A stretch of DNA of 64,000 nucleotides, from assembly GCF_001954135.1 (NCBI RefSeq), contig NZ_MBEQ01000108.1, positions 1-64,000 on the forward strand, written 5' to 3'. This document shows positions 1-7,162 of the stretch, piece after piece (within the stretch, counting starts at the first letter, position 1; each line of letters begins with the position of its first letter). The position numbers were made by a program, and so were the translations under genes. The stretch is from Mycobacterium sp. GA-1841 (lineage in GTDB: Bacteria > Actinomycetota > Actinomycetes > Mycobacteriales > Mycobacteriaceae). Below the pieces are notes generated by a model. That model was given only the letters and a program-made list of their open reading frames with translations. It searched no databases and was not told the origin of the DNA.

Positions 1-958
1 GCGGGTCGACAAGGCGGTGTCCGAGCACCTCGCGACCCGTGGTGAGGCGAAGCTGTCCACTTCGCAGGTGGGCGAGCAGCAGGGCCACGCTCATCACCGC
101 GGCCGTCGGATCGGCGATCCCCTGCCCCGCGATGTCAGGTGCACTGCCGTGGACGGGTTCGAACATCGACGGATTGGTCCGGGTGGCATCGATGTTGCCG
201 CTGGCGGCCAGTCCGATGCCACCGCACACCGCGGCCGACAGGTCGGTGATGATGTCGCCGAACAGGTTGTCGGTGACGATCACGTCGAACCGGCCCGGAT
301 CGGTGACCATGTGGATGGTCGCGGCGTCGATGTGCTGGTAGGCCACCTCGACATCCGGGTACTCGGCACCCACCTCGGCCACCACCCGCGACCACAGCGA
401 CCCGGCGAAGGTCAGCACGTTGGTCTTGTGAACCAGGGTCAGGTGTTTGCGGCGCGACTGGGCCCGGGCAAAGGCGTCGCGCACCACGCGCTCGACACCG
501 AAGGCGGTGTTGACGCTGACCTCGGTGGCCACCTCGTGCGGGGTCCCGACGCGCAGCGCGCCACCGTTGCCGGTGTACGGACCTTCGGTGCCCTCCCGGA
601 CCACGACGAAGTCGATGCCGGTCACGCCCGAAAGCGGGCTGGCCACACCGGGATACAGCCGGCCCGGCCGCAGGTTCACATGGTGGTCCAGGGCGAACCG
701 CAGCTTGAGCAGCAGCCCTCGCTCCAGGATGCCGCTGGGCACCGACGGATCACCGATCGCGCCGAGCAAGATCGCGTCGTACCCGCGAAGCTCCTCGATG
801 GTCTCGGTGGTGAGCAGTTCGCCGGTTGCGTGGTAGCGCCGCGCGCCCAGGTCGTATTCGGTGCGGTCCACGCCGGGCAGCACCGCGTCGAGCACCTTGA
901 GTGCCTCGGCGATGACCTCGGGTCCGATGCCGTCGCCGGCGATAACAGCGAGTTTCAT
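1..958 (-). CDS. leuB: 3-isopropylmalate dehydrogenase LeuB (3' end outside window)
   Basis: This enzyme oxidises and decarboxylates 3-isopropylmalate in leucine biosynthesis, using NAD+ in the cytosol. My translation from the ATG at 958 starts MKLAVIAGDGIGPEV, with the family GDGIGPE loop at residues 8-14. Later come the Mg2+-binding DNLFGDIITD segment and the cofactor loop EPVHGSAPDIAG. The window holds 319 codons; about 17-20 C-terminal residues lie beyond position 1. The start codon overlaps the serA stop (ATGA, 4 nt), so leuB is translationally coupled downstream of serA, the arrangement I recall for M. tuberculosis Rv2996c-Rv2995c. Family assignment is certain; only the end is missing. 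Confidence 0.96.
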   Translation of the reverse strand, partial: MKLAVIAGDGIGPEVIAEALKVLDAVLPGVDRTEYDLGARRYHATGELLTTETIEELRGYDAILLGAIGDPSVPSGILERGLLLKLRFALDHHVNLRPGRLYPGVASPLSGVTGIDFVVVREGTEGPYTGNGGALRVGTPHEVATEVSVNTAFGVERVVRDAFARAQSRRKHLTLVHKTNVLTFAGSLWSRVVAEVGAEYPDVEVAYQHIDAATIHMVTDPGRFDVIVTDNLFGDIITDLSAAVCGGIGLAASGNIDATRTNPSMFEPVHGSAPDIAGQGIADPTAAVMSVALLLAHLRSGQLRLTTGREVLGHRLVDP

Positions 959-2541
959 GACAGGTCGACCACTTCCAGCGTCGTGGCGTCGACCGCGGCG
1001 GAGAGTGCGGCGCGCACGTCCTCGGGGACATCGGTGTCCAGGCGCAGCATCACGATGGCGCTGTCACCCTCGACGTCCTGGCTCAGCTGCGCGGCCAGGA
1101 TGTTGACGTTCGCCCCGCCCAGCAGGGTGCCGATCTTGCCCAGCGCGCCCGGCTGATCGTTGTAGTGGACGATCAGGTTGTACCCCTCGGCGCGCAGGTC
1201 GAAGTTGCGGCCGTTGATCTGGACGATCTTCTCGACCAGCTGCGGCCCGCTCAGGGTGCCCGCAACGTTGACCGCGCTGCCGTCGGCGTGCACGACGCGC
1301 ACATCGACCACGCTGCGGTGGTTGGGGCTCTCGGTGGCGGTGCTGATCTCGGAGGTCACGCCACGGTCGGTGGCCAACGTCGGAGCGTTGACGAATGTCA
1401 CCTGCTCGTCGACCACCGCGGAGAACAACCCTCGCAGCGCCGACAGGCGCAGGATTTCGACGTCTTCCGACGCCAACTCGCCCCGCGCCTGCACCGACAG
1501 CGACACCGGGGCCGCATCCGAGAGGGCGCCGGCCAGCAGGCCGAGCTTGCGCACCAGGTCCAGCCAGGGCGCCACCTCTTCGCCGACGGCCCCGCCGCCG
1601 ACGTTGACGGCGTCCGGCACGAATTCACCGGCCAGGGCCAGCTTCACGCTGGCGGCCACATCGGTACCGGCCCGGTCCTGCGCCTCGGCGGTCGAGGCAC
1701 CCAGATGCGGGGTCACCACGACCTGGGGCAGCTCGAACAGCGGGCTGTCGGTGCACGGTTCGGTGGAGAACACGTCCAGTCCGGCGGCACGCACGTGGCC
1801 GCTGCTGATCGCGTCCGCCAGGGCCTGCTCATCGATCAGACCACCGCGAGCGGCGTTGACGATGATGACGCCCGGCTTGGTCTTGGCCAGGTTCTCCTTG
1901 CCGAGCAGGCCGGCGGTCTCCTTGGTCTTGGGCAGGTGCACCGAGATGAAGTCGGCACGGGCGAGCAGCTCGTCCAGGGGCAGCAACTCGATACCGAGCT
2001 GGGCGGCGCGCGCCTGCGAGACGTAGGGGTCGTACGCCACGATGTGCGCACCGAAGGCGGCCAGGCGCTGCGCGACCAGCTGTCCGATGCGGCCCAGGCC
2101 GACCACGCCGACGGTCTTGTCGAAGATCTCGACACCGGAGAACGACGACCGCTTCCAGGTGTGTTCGCGCAGGGTCGCGTCGGCGGCCGGGATCTGCCGC
2201 GCCGTGGACAGCAGCAGGGCCAGGGCGTGCTCGGCGGCACTGTGGATGTTGGAGGTCGGCGCATTGACCACGAGCACCCCGCGGGCGGTTGCGGCATCGA
2301 CGTCGACGTTGTCCAGGCCGACGCCGGCGCGGGCGACGATCTTGAGTTTCGGGGCCGCGGCGATGACCTCGGCGTCCACCGTCGTCGCGGAACGCACCAG
2401 CAGCGCGTCGGCGTCCGGTACCGCAGCGAGCAGCTTTTCGCGATCCGGGCCGTCGACCCACCTGACCTCTACCTGGTCACCGAGTGCGGCAACGGTCGAT
2501 TCCGCGAGCTTGTCGGCAATCAAAACAACGGGAAGACTCAC
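955..2541 (-). CDS. serA: D-3-phosphoglycerate dehydrogenase SerA
   Basis: SerA oxidises 3-phosphoglycerate to 3-phosphohydroxypyruvate, the first committed step of serine synthesis. The 528-residue protein is the long actinobacterial form: an N-terminal substrate domain, a Rossmann motif VGVVGLGRIGQLVAQRL near residue 145, catalytic-region motifs NAARGGLIDE and TPHLGAST, an intervening allosteric domain, and a C-terminal ACT domain starting around NLIVHYNDQPGALGKIG. The ACT domain is expected to bind serine for feedback control. The start is GTG at 2541; a TAGGCT hexamer lies 6 nt upstream, fitting leaderless transcription. serA and leuB form an operon, which groups serine and leucine synthesis. 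Confidence 0.97.
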   Translation of the reverse strand: MSLPVVLIADKLAESTVAALGDQVEVRWVDGPDREKLLAAVPDADALLVRSATTVDAEVIAAAPKLKIVARAGVGLDNVDVDAATARGVLVVNAPTSNIHSAAEHALALLLSTARQIPAADATLREHTWKRSSFSGVEIFDKTVGVVGLGRIGQLVAQRLAAFGAHIVAYDPYVSQARAAQLGIELLPLDELLARADFISVHLPKTKETAGLLGKENLAKTKPGVIIVNAARGGLIDEQALADAISSGHVRAAGLDVFSTEPCTDSPLFELPQVVVTPHLGASTAEAQDRAGTDVAASVKLALAGEFVPDAVNVGGGAVGEEVAPWLDLVRKLGLLAGALSDAAPVSLSVQARGELASEDVEILRLSALRGLFSAVVDEQVTFVNAPTLATDRGVTSEISTATESPNHRSVVDVRVVHADGSAVNVAGTLSGPQLVEKIVQINGRNFDLRAEGYNLIVHYNDQPGALGKIGTLLGGANVNILAAQLSQDVEGDSAIVMLRLDTDVPEDVRAALSAAVDATTLEVVDLS

Positions 2542-2553
2542 GCGGACAGCCTA
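2542..2553 (-). promoter_or_regulatory. Candidate leaderless serA promoter -10 element
   Basis: On the minus strand the hexamer TAGGCT (plus positions 2548-2553) sits 6 nt before the GTG start of serA. This matches the mycobacterial TAnnnT -10 pattern with transcription starting at or next to the start codon. No convincing -35 is visible. The whole intergenic gap to the divergent FAD oxidoreductase is only 54 nt, so both promoters must lie in it. The call is inferred from spacing only. Confidence 0.4.
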
Positions 2554-2595
2554 ATGTGTGCGCCCTACCACAGCCGAACCGCGTGCGGTGTACTG

Positions 2596-4032
2596 ATGGG
2601 TGTGGACGTCACAATCGTCGGCAGCGGGCCCAACGGCCTGACCGCCGCTGTCATCTGCGCCCGGGCCGGACTTGCCGTACGCGTGATCGAAGCCCAGTCG
2701 ACAGCGGGCGGGGGCGCCCGCACCCTGCCTGATCCGGAGTTCAGCGGCGTGAGCCATGACATCTGTTCGGCGGTACATCCGTTGGCGCTGGCGTCACCGT
2801 TCTTCGCCGCCTATGACCTGACCGCTCGCGGCGTGGAACTGGCCGTGCCCGAGATCGCCTACGCCAACCCGTTGCCACACCAGCCGGCGGCCATCGGCTA
2901 CCGCGACATCGAGCAGACGTGCGCCGAACTGGAGTTCGGCGACTCCTGGCGACGGCTGCTGGGCCCCCTGGCCGCCGATTGCGATGGCGTGGTGGGTCTC
3001 ATCCTTGGCGACAAACGGTCGATACCGCCGTCGCTGGGCTCCGCTGTTCGAGTGGCCCCGCGTCTGCTCGCCCAGGGCACCCCGCTGTGGCGGTCCCTGA
3101 AAGGCGAGGACGCCCGCGCGTTGTTCAGCGGTGTTGCCGCACATACGATTTCCACGATGCCGTCCCTCGTCTCGGGCGGCGCCGGATTGATGCTGGCGAC
3201 GTTGGCACACGCGGTGGGGTGGCCGATTCCGATCGGCGGGTCCCAGGCCATCCCGGATGCGTTGATCGCCGATCTCCTCGCCCATGGCGGCGAACTGGTA
3301 CTCGGGCAGGAGGTCACCGAGCCACCGGCCGGCGTGGTGCTCTACGACACCGCACCCACCGCCCTGTTGTCGATCTATGGCAAGTCTCTGCCGGACCGCT
3401 ACGCACGGGCCCTGAGCCGCTACACCTATGGCCCCGGCGTGGCGAAGGTCGACTTCGTGTTGAGCGACGAAATCCCTTGGCAGGATGCGCGTCTGGCTCA
3501 GGCCCCGACACTGCATCTGGGTGGCGGGCGGGCCCAGATGGCGTTGGCCGAGTCCGAGATCGCCGCGGGGCGCCATGCCGAGTGGCCCATGGTCTTGGCG
3601 GCACTTCCCCACCTCGCCGACCCGTCGCGCGTCGACGCGGCGGGACGGCGACCGCTGTGGGCCTATGTCCACGTGCCCAACAACTCCACCGTGGACATGG
3701 CCGAAACCGTCACCGAGATCTTCGAGCGATTCGCTCCGGGTTTCCGCGACGTCGTGGTCGCCGTGCGCAGCGTGCCCGCTTCCCGGATGGACGAACACAA
3801 TGCCAACCTGGTCGGCGGAGACATCGGTGTCGGCGGCAACAACATGGCCAGCGCACTTCTGGGTCCCACTCCCCGACTCGATCCCTGGACCACGCCGATC
3901 CCGCGGGCCTACCTGTGCTCGTCGGCCACCCCACCCGGCGGCGGGGTACACGGGATGGCTGGTTTCTACGCGGCCCGCACCGTGCTCAAACGCGAGTTCG
4001 GGATCCGTGATCTGCCTAAGCTGGCGCCATGA
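2596..4032 (+). CDS. FAD-dependent phytoene-desaturase-like oxidoreductase
   Basis: The 478-residue protein belongs to the NAD(P)/FAD-dependent amine-oxidase/phytoene-dehydrogenase superfamily. Right after the start it has VDVTIVGSGPNGLTAAV, the dinucleotide-binding GxGxxG motif, followed by an acidic residue at the end of the second strand (VRVIEAQ). A GGGVHGMAGFYAARTVL segment near the C-terminus matches the second FAD contact. The substrate is unknown. From position in the mycobacterial order I take it to be the Rv2997 orthologue. I chose ATG 2596 because the Rossmann strand begins at once; GTG 2602 is possible and the upstream open frame is antisense to serA. It is divergent from serA, and its stop overlaps the WrbA-like gene start by 4 nt (ATGA), so the two redox genes are coupled. 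Confidence 0.85.
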   Translation: MGVDVTIVGSGPNGLTAAVICARAGLAVRVIEAQSTAGGGARTLPDPEFSGVSHDICSAVHPLALASPFFAAYDLTARGVELAVPEIAYANPLPHQPAAIGYRDIEQTCAELEFGDSWRRLLGPLAADCDGVVGLILGDKRSIPPSLGSAVRVAPRLLAQGTPLWRSLKGEDARALFSGVAAHTISTMPSLVSGGAGLMLATLAHAVGWPIPIGGSQAIPDALIADLLAHGGELVLGQEVTEPPAGVVLYDTAPTALLSIYGKSLPDRYARALSRYTYGPGVAKVDFVLSDEIPWQDARLAQAPTLHLGGGRAQMALAESEIAAGRHAEWPMVLAALPHLADPSRVDAAGRRPLWAYVHVPNNSTVDMAETVTEIFERFAPGFRDVVVAVRSVPASRMDEHNANLVGGDIGVGGNNMASALLGPTPRLDPWTTPIPRAYLCSSATPPGGGVHGMAGFYAARTVLKREFGIRDLPKLAP

Positions 4033-4640
4033 CGAACTCTGCACCCAAGGTCGCCGTCATCTACTACTCCGCCATCGGCCACGGCACCACCATGGCCAAG
4101 CGCGTCACCGCTGCCGCCGAGTCGGCCGGCGCCGAGGTACGACTGCGCCATATCGCCGAAACCCAGGACCCGCAGTCCTTCGCCCACAACCCGGCGTGGA
4201 CCGCCAATTATCAAGCGACCAAAGACCTTCCGGCTGCCACCGGTGAGGACATCGTGTGGGCCGATGCGGTCATCTTCGGCTCCCCCACCCGTTTCGGGTC
4301 TCCGACCGCCCAATTCCGCACCTTCATGGATTCACTGGGCGGCCTGTGGGCGGAGGGCAAGCTCGCCGACAAGGTGTACGCGGCGTTCACCTCGGCGCAG
4401 ACCGTGCACGGCGGTCAGGAGGCGACGCTGCTGAACCTGTATGTGTCGCTGATGCACTTCGGCGGCATCATCGTGCCGCCCGGCTACACCGATCAGGTGA
4501 AATTCGCCGACGGCAATCCCTACGGCGTCAGCCTGACCGCCAACCGCGACAACATCGAGCAATTCGACGAGACGACGAACGACGCATTGGATCACCTGGC
4601 CCGGCGCGTGGTCGGCGTCGCCGCCCGTCTCGCCGAGTAG
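4029..4640 (+). CDS. wrbA: WrbA-family NAD(P)H:quinone oxidoreductase
   Basis: This is a flavodoxin-fold FMN protein that reduces quinones by two electrons and so protects against redox cycling. The 203 residues begin with KVAVIYYSAIGHGTTMAK, the FMN phosphate-binding loop. The family segments FGSPTRFGSPTAQFRTFMD, LADKVYAAFTSAQTVHGGQE and the YGVSLTA stretch near the C-terminus are all present at usual spacing. Length is normal for WrbA (about 200). It is coupled by ATGA to the preceding FAD oxidoreductase. I do not recall an orthologue at this place in M. tuberculosis, so it may be a lineage-specific addition or have been lost there. Confidence 0.88.
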   Translation: MTNSAPKVAVIYYSAIGHGTTMAKRVTAAAESAGAEVRLRHIAETQDPQSFAHNPAWTANYQATKDLPAATGEDIVWADAVIFGSPTRFGSPTAQFRTFMDSLGGLWAEGKLADKVYAAFTSAQTVHGGQEATLLNLYVSLMHFGGIIVPPGYTDQVKFADGNPYGVSLTANRDNIEQFDETTNDALDHLARRVVGVAARLAE

Positions 4641-4670
4641 TTGTCGGGTGTGACGTACGCCACGTAAAGT
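4641..4670 (+). promoter_or_regulatory. Candidate sigma-A-type promoter of the glycine-rich protein gene
   Basis: TTGTCG (4641-4646) and TAAAGT (4665-4670) are separated by 18 nt. Both resemble housekeeping promoter hexamers, and TAAAGT fits TAnnnT. The elements begin immediately after the wrbA stop codon. They lie about 38 nt upstream of the ATG at 4708, leaving room for a short leader carrying the AGCAGGGGG ribosome-binding site. Inferred from pattern only. Confidence 0.45.
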
Positions 4671-4707
4671 GGGGCTTGAACGCTCGGGCCACAGCAGGGG
4701 GCTGACG

Positions 4708-5073
4708 ATGGTGCAGCGCAGGACGACGCAACTGAAGATGCTGTTCGGTGGATTCGCTGCGGCGGGCGCACTGGCATTCGCCGGGCTGTGCCTGCCGGCA
4801 CAGGCATTCGCTGCCCCGGGTGATCCGGGCGGCGGCGCCTACGCAAACGGTGGCGGTGGCGGTGGCTATTCACGCGGAGCGGCCGGTGGCGGCTACGCGA
4901 CCGGAGATGCCGGCGGGGCGTTCTCCCGAGAAGGCGCAGCCGGCGGCGGCTATGCCCGCGGCATCGCCGGCGGTGGATATGCGACCGGAGATGCCGGCGG
5001 CGCCTGGTTCCGGCAAGCATGCGCGGCCGCACAGAACGGCGACGGGCCGGCGCCCGTCGGTTGTGCGACCTGA
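4708..5073 (+). CDS. Small secreted glycine-rich repeat protein
   Basis: This 121-residue protein has no function I recognise. It begins with a basic stretch (MVQRRTTQLK) and a hydrophobic core ending LPAQAFAAPG, a typical Sec signal peptide with cleavage near AFA. The mature part is mostly glycine, alanine, tyrosine and serine, and holds two near-identical 28-residue units (about residues 51-78 and 79-106), each with the core GGGYATGDAGGA. The tail carries two cysteines (RQACAAAQ and PVGCAT) that could form a disulfide. ATG 4708 is preferred over the upstream ATG 4669 because AGCAGGGGG lies 7 nt before it and the signal peptide starts there. Expected outside the membrane; role unknown. Confidence 0.75.
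   Translation: MVQRRTTQLKMLFGGFAAAGALAFAGLCLPAQAFAAPGDPGGGAYANGGGGGGYSRGAAGGGYATGDAGGAFSREGAAGGGYARGIAGGGYATGDAGGAWFRQACAAAQNGDGPAPVGCAT
4858..5025 (+). repeat. Two tandem 84-nt coding repeats
   Basis: Two consecutive 84-nt units (4858-4941 and 4942-5025) encode the 28-residue glycine-rich repeats. The central stretch gcgaccggagatgccggcgg occurs in both copies, while the flanks differ mainly at third codon positions. This indicates an in-frame duplication kept under protein-level selection. Confidence 0.75.
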
Positions 5074-5140
5074 TCCGACCGCAGTACCCACGGCGAAATT
5101 GGTGCGTGGTCATCCGGCCACGCCCTCTTAGATTCAGTGT

Positions 5141-5482
5141 GTGGAGATCGCAGGCATCGCCCGGTTGGTGGGATCCGTCCCGCATATGAATCCGGTCATG
5201 AAGTTGTTCGCGGTGGGCGACTTGGAGCTCTATCACGTGAGCCCACCGCTGCACGGCTACCACGTGGTCGCCGCCTCGCAACAGTTGTGGGCCATGCGAA
5301 TGCAGCTCCGCCACCCCGACGGTCGGCTCGAGCCACCCGAGGCCGACGACCCGGTCTCCACCGAGCTCTACGGTGTCGCCGGTGAGGGTCTGCAGATCGA
5401 CAGCACCGAGAAGCTTCCCGGCAGCGCCGACGGCAGAAACGTCGCCCGCACGCTCGCGGCGATCGGCTACACGATCATCTAA
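5141..5482 (+). CDS. Conserved-type hypothetical protein (113 aa)
   Basis: I do not recognise this protein. It starts with GTG at 5141 (VEIAGIARLVGS) and has no signal peptide, membrane segment or known motif. It looks like a small soluble alpha/beta protein, with strands such as MKLFAVGDLELYHVS and HGYHVVAASQQLWAMRM and a C-terminal helix (NVARTLAAIGYTII). There is no clear Shine-Dalgarno, and an ATG at 5186 is an alternative start. It converges with ilvC, separated by a long inverted repeat. Codon usage looks like that of its neighbours. Confidence 0.6.
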   Translation: MEIAGIARLVGSVPHMNPVMKLFAVGDLELYHVSPPLHGYHVVAASQQLWAMRMQLRHPDGRLEPPEADDPVSTELYGVAGEGLQIDSTEKLPGSADGRNVARTLAAIGYTII

Positions 5483-5491
5483 ATGCCGAAA

Positions 5492-5538
5492 GGCCAGTCA
5501 TTGCACGCTTTTTCGAAGCTCGCGTGCAACAACTGGCC
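5492..5538. terminator. Bidirectional stem-loop between hypothetical gene and ilvC
   Basis: The left arm GGCCAGT-ca-TTGCACGC (5492-5508) pairs with GCGTGCAA-ca-ACTGGCC (5522-5538). This gives 15 paired bases with a symmetrical 2x2 internal loop and a 13-nt hairpin loop. It sits between the stops of two convergent genes (5482 and 5552). On the ilvC strand the stem is followed by CTTTCGGCATTT, only a weak T-tract. A two-way terminator is the simplest reading. Confidence 0.65.
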
Positions 5539-5551
5539 AGTCGTCAGAAAT

Positions 5552-6565
5552 TTAGGCCGTTTCGGTGATCGGTCGGTCGACCCAGCTCATCAGGTCGCGC
5601 AGCTTCTTGCCGGTGACCTCGATCGGATGCTCGGCGTTCTGCTTGCGCAGGCCTTCGAGCTCCTTGTTGCCGCCCTCGACGTTGGCCACCAGACGCTTGA
5701 CGAAGGTGCCGTCCTGGATGTCGGTCAGGATGTCCTTCATGCGCTTCTTGGTGTCGGCGTCGATGACACGGGGGCCCGACAGGTAGCCGCCGAACTCCGC
5801 GGTGTCGCTCACCGAGTAGTTCATCCGGGCGATGCCACCCTCGTACATCAGGTCGACGATCAGCTTGAGCTCGTGCAGCACCTCGAAGTAGGCCATCTCC
5901 GGGGCGTAACCGGCCTCGACCATGACCTCGAAACCGGCCTTGACCAGTTCCTCGGTGCCTCCGCAGAGCACGGCCTGCTCACCGAACAGGTCGGTCTCGG
6001 TCTCTTCCTTGAAGGTGGTCTTGATGACGCCGGCGCGGGCACCACCGATGGCCGCCGCGTACGACAGCGCCAGGGCCTGGCCCTCACCCTTGGGGTCCTG
6101 GTCGATGGCGATCAGGCAGGGCACACCCTTGCCGTCGACGAACTGGCGACGCACCAGGTGGCCGGGGCCCTTGGGGGCGACCATGCCGACGGTGACGTTG
6201 GCCGGGGCCTTGATCAGGCCGAAGTGGATGTTGAGACCGTGGCCGAAGAACAGTGCGTTGCCGTCTTCGAGGTTGGGCTCGATGTCGTTCTTGAAGATCT
6301 CGGCCTGCGCGGTGTCAGGTGCGAGCACCATGATCACGTCGGCCCACTTGGCCACCTCGGCCGGGGTGTCGACCTCAAGGCCCTGCTCTTCGACCTTGAC
6401 GCGGGACTTCGAGCCCTCCTTCAGACCGACCTTGACCTGCACACCCGAGTCACGCAGCGAAAGCGAGTGCGCGTGCCCCTGGCTGCCGTAGCCGATGACG
6501 GCGACCTTACGACCCTGGATGATCGACAGGTCCGCGTCGGCGTCGTAAAACATCTCAACTGCCAT
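5552..6565 (-). CDS. ilvC: Ketol-acid reductoisomerase IlvC
   Basis: IlvC carries out the Mg2+-dependent isomerisation and NADPH reduction of acetolactate and acetohydroxybutyrate, the second shared step of valine and isoleucine synthesis. The 337-residue length is that of the short class I enzyme. The N-terminal Rossmann motif GYGSQGHAHSLSL lies near residue 25. The metal-binding knotted domain is seen in FGEQAVLCGGTEELVKAGFEV and YFEVLHELKLIVDLMYEGG. It follows ilvB and ilvN on the same strand with a 53-nt gap, giving the order ilvB-ilvN-ilvC. Start ATG 6565. Confidence 0.98.
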   Translation of the reverse strand: MAVEMFYDADADLSIIQGRKVAVIGYGSQGHAHSLSLRDSGVQVKVGLKEGSKSRVKVEEQGLEVDTPAEVAKWADVIMVLAPDTAQAEIFKNDIEPNLEDGNALFFGHGLNIHFGLIKAPANVTVGMVAPKGPGHLVRRQFVDGKGVPCLIAIDQDPKGEGQALALSYAAAIGGARAGVIKTTFKEETETDLFGEQAVLCGGTEELVKAGFEVMVEAGYAPEMAYFEVLHELKLIVDLMYEGGIARMNYSVSDTAEFGGYLSGPRVIDADTKKRMKDILTDIQDGTFVKRLVANVEGGNKELEGLRKQNAEHPIEVTGKKLRDLMSWVDRPITETA

Positions 6566-6618
6566 GCGAAACTTCTTCCTTCTCTTTCTAGCTGTTCAGC
6601 GCTATGCGGCGAATAACG

Positions 6619-7131
6619 CTACTTGACGGCACTGATGCCACGCGGACCGCGGGACACCGAGACCATGCCCGACTGTGCGATCTCGCGAATACCGTACGGC
6701 TCCAGGACCCGCAACAGGGCCTCGAGTTTCTCCGGCGTACCGGTCGCCTCGACCGTGAGGGACTCGGTCGAGACATCGACAACCTTGGCGCGGAACAGGT
6801 TCACCGCTTCGATGACCTGGCCGCGGTTGGTCGCGTCGGCGCGCACCTTGATCAGAGCGAGCTCGCGGGAGACGGAGTTGTCCTCCTCCTGCTCGACGAT
6901 CTTGATCACGTTGATCAACTTGTTGAGCTGCTTGGTGATCTGCTCCAACGGAGATTCCTCGACGCTGACCACGATCGTCATCCGCGACATGTGCTTGTGC
7001 TCGGTGGCACCGACTGCCAGGGACTGGATGTTGTAGCCGCGACGAGAGAACAGTGAGGCCACCCGGGCCAGCACGCCGGGTTTGTCCTCGACCAACACCG
7101 AAAGGGTGTGGGTGGGGGTGGTGTTGCTCAT
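6619..7131 (-). CDS. ilvN: Acetolactate synthase small (regulatory) subunit IlvN
   Basis: This is the regulatory subunit of acetohydroxyacid synthase; it activates the IlvB catalytic subunit and confers valine feedback inhibition. The 170 residues begin with MSNTTPTHTLSVLVEDKPGV, an ACT domain (residues about 10-85) containing the SRRGYNIQSLAVG segment. A C-terminal ALS_ss domain with ELALIKVRA and RGPRGISAVK follows. I set the start at ATG 7131, with a purine-rich AAGAAGAGAGAG stretch shortly upstream; the longer open frame runs antisense into ilvB. It lies 31 nt downstream of the ilvB stop. Confidence 0.97.
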   Translation of the reverse strand: MSNTTPTHTLSVLVEDKPGVLARVASLFSRRGYNIQSLAVGATEHKHMSRMTIVVSVEESPLEQITKQLNKLINVIKIVEQEEDNSVSRELALIKVRADATNRGQVIEAVNLFRAKVVDVSTESLTVEATGTPEKLEALLRVLEPYGIREIAQSGMVSVSRGPRGISAVK

Positions 7132-7162
7132 CAGTGCTCTCTCTTCTTCGCGCAAGCGCTCA

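Noticed and set aside
1165..2595. Long N-terminal extension of the FAD oxidoreductase frame
   Set aside because: The extension is antisense to serA and lacks domains. The Rossmann strand begins right after ATG 2596.
5483..6616. 377-codon plus-strand frame opposite ilvC
   Set aside because: It mirrors ilvC codon by codon and shows no family motif; ilvC on the minus strand is certain.
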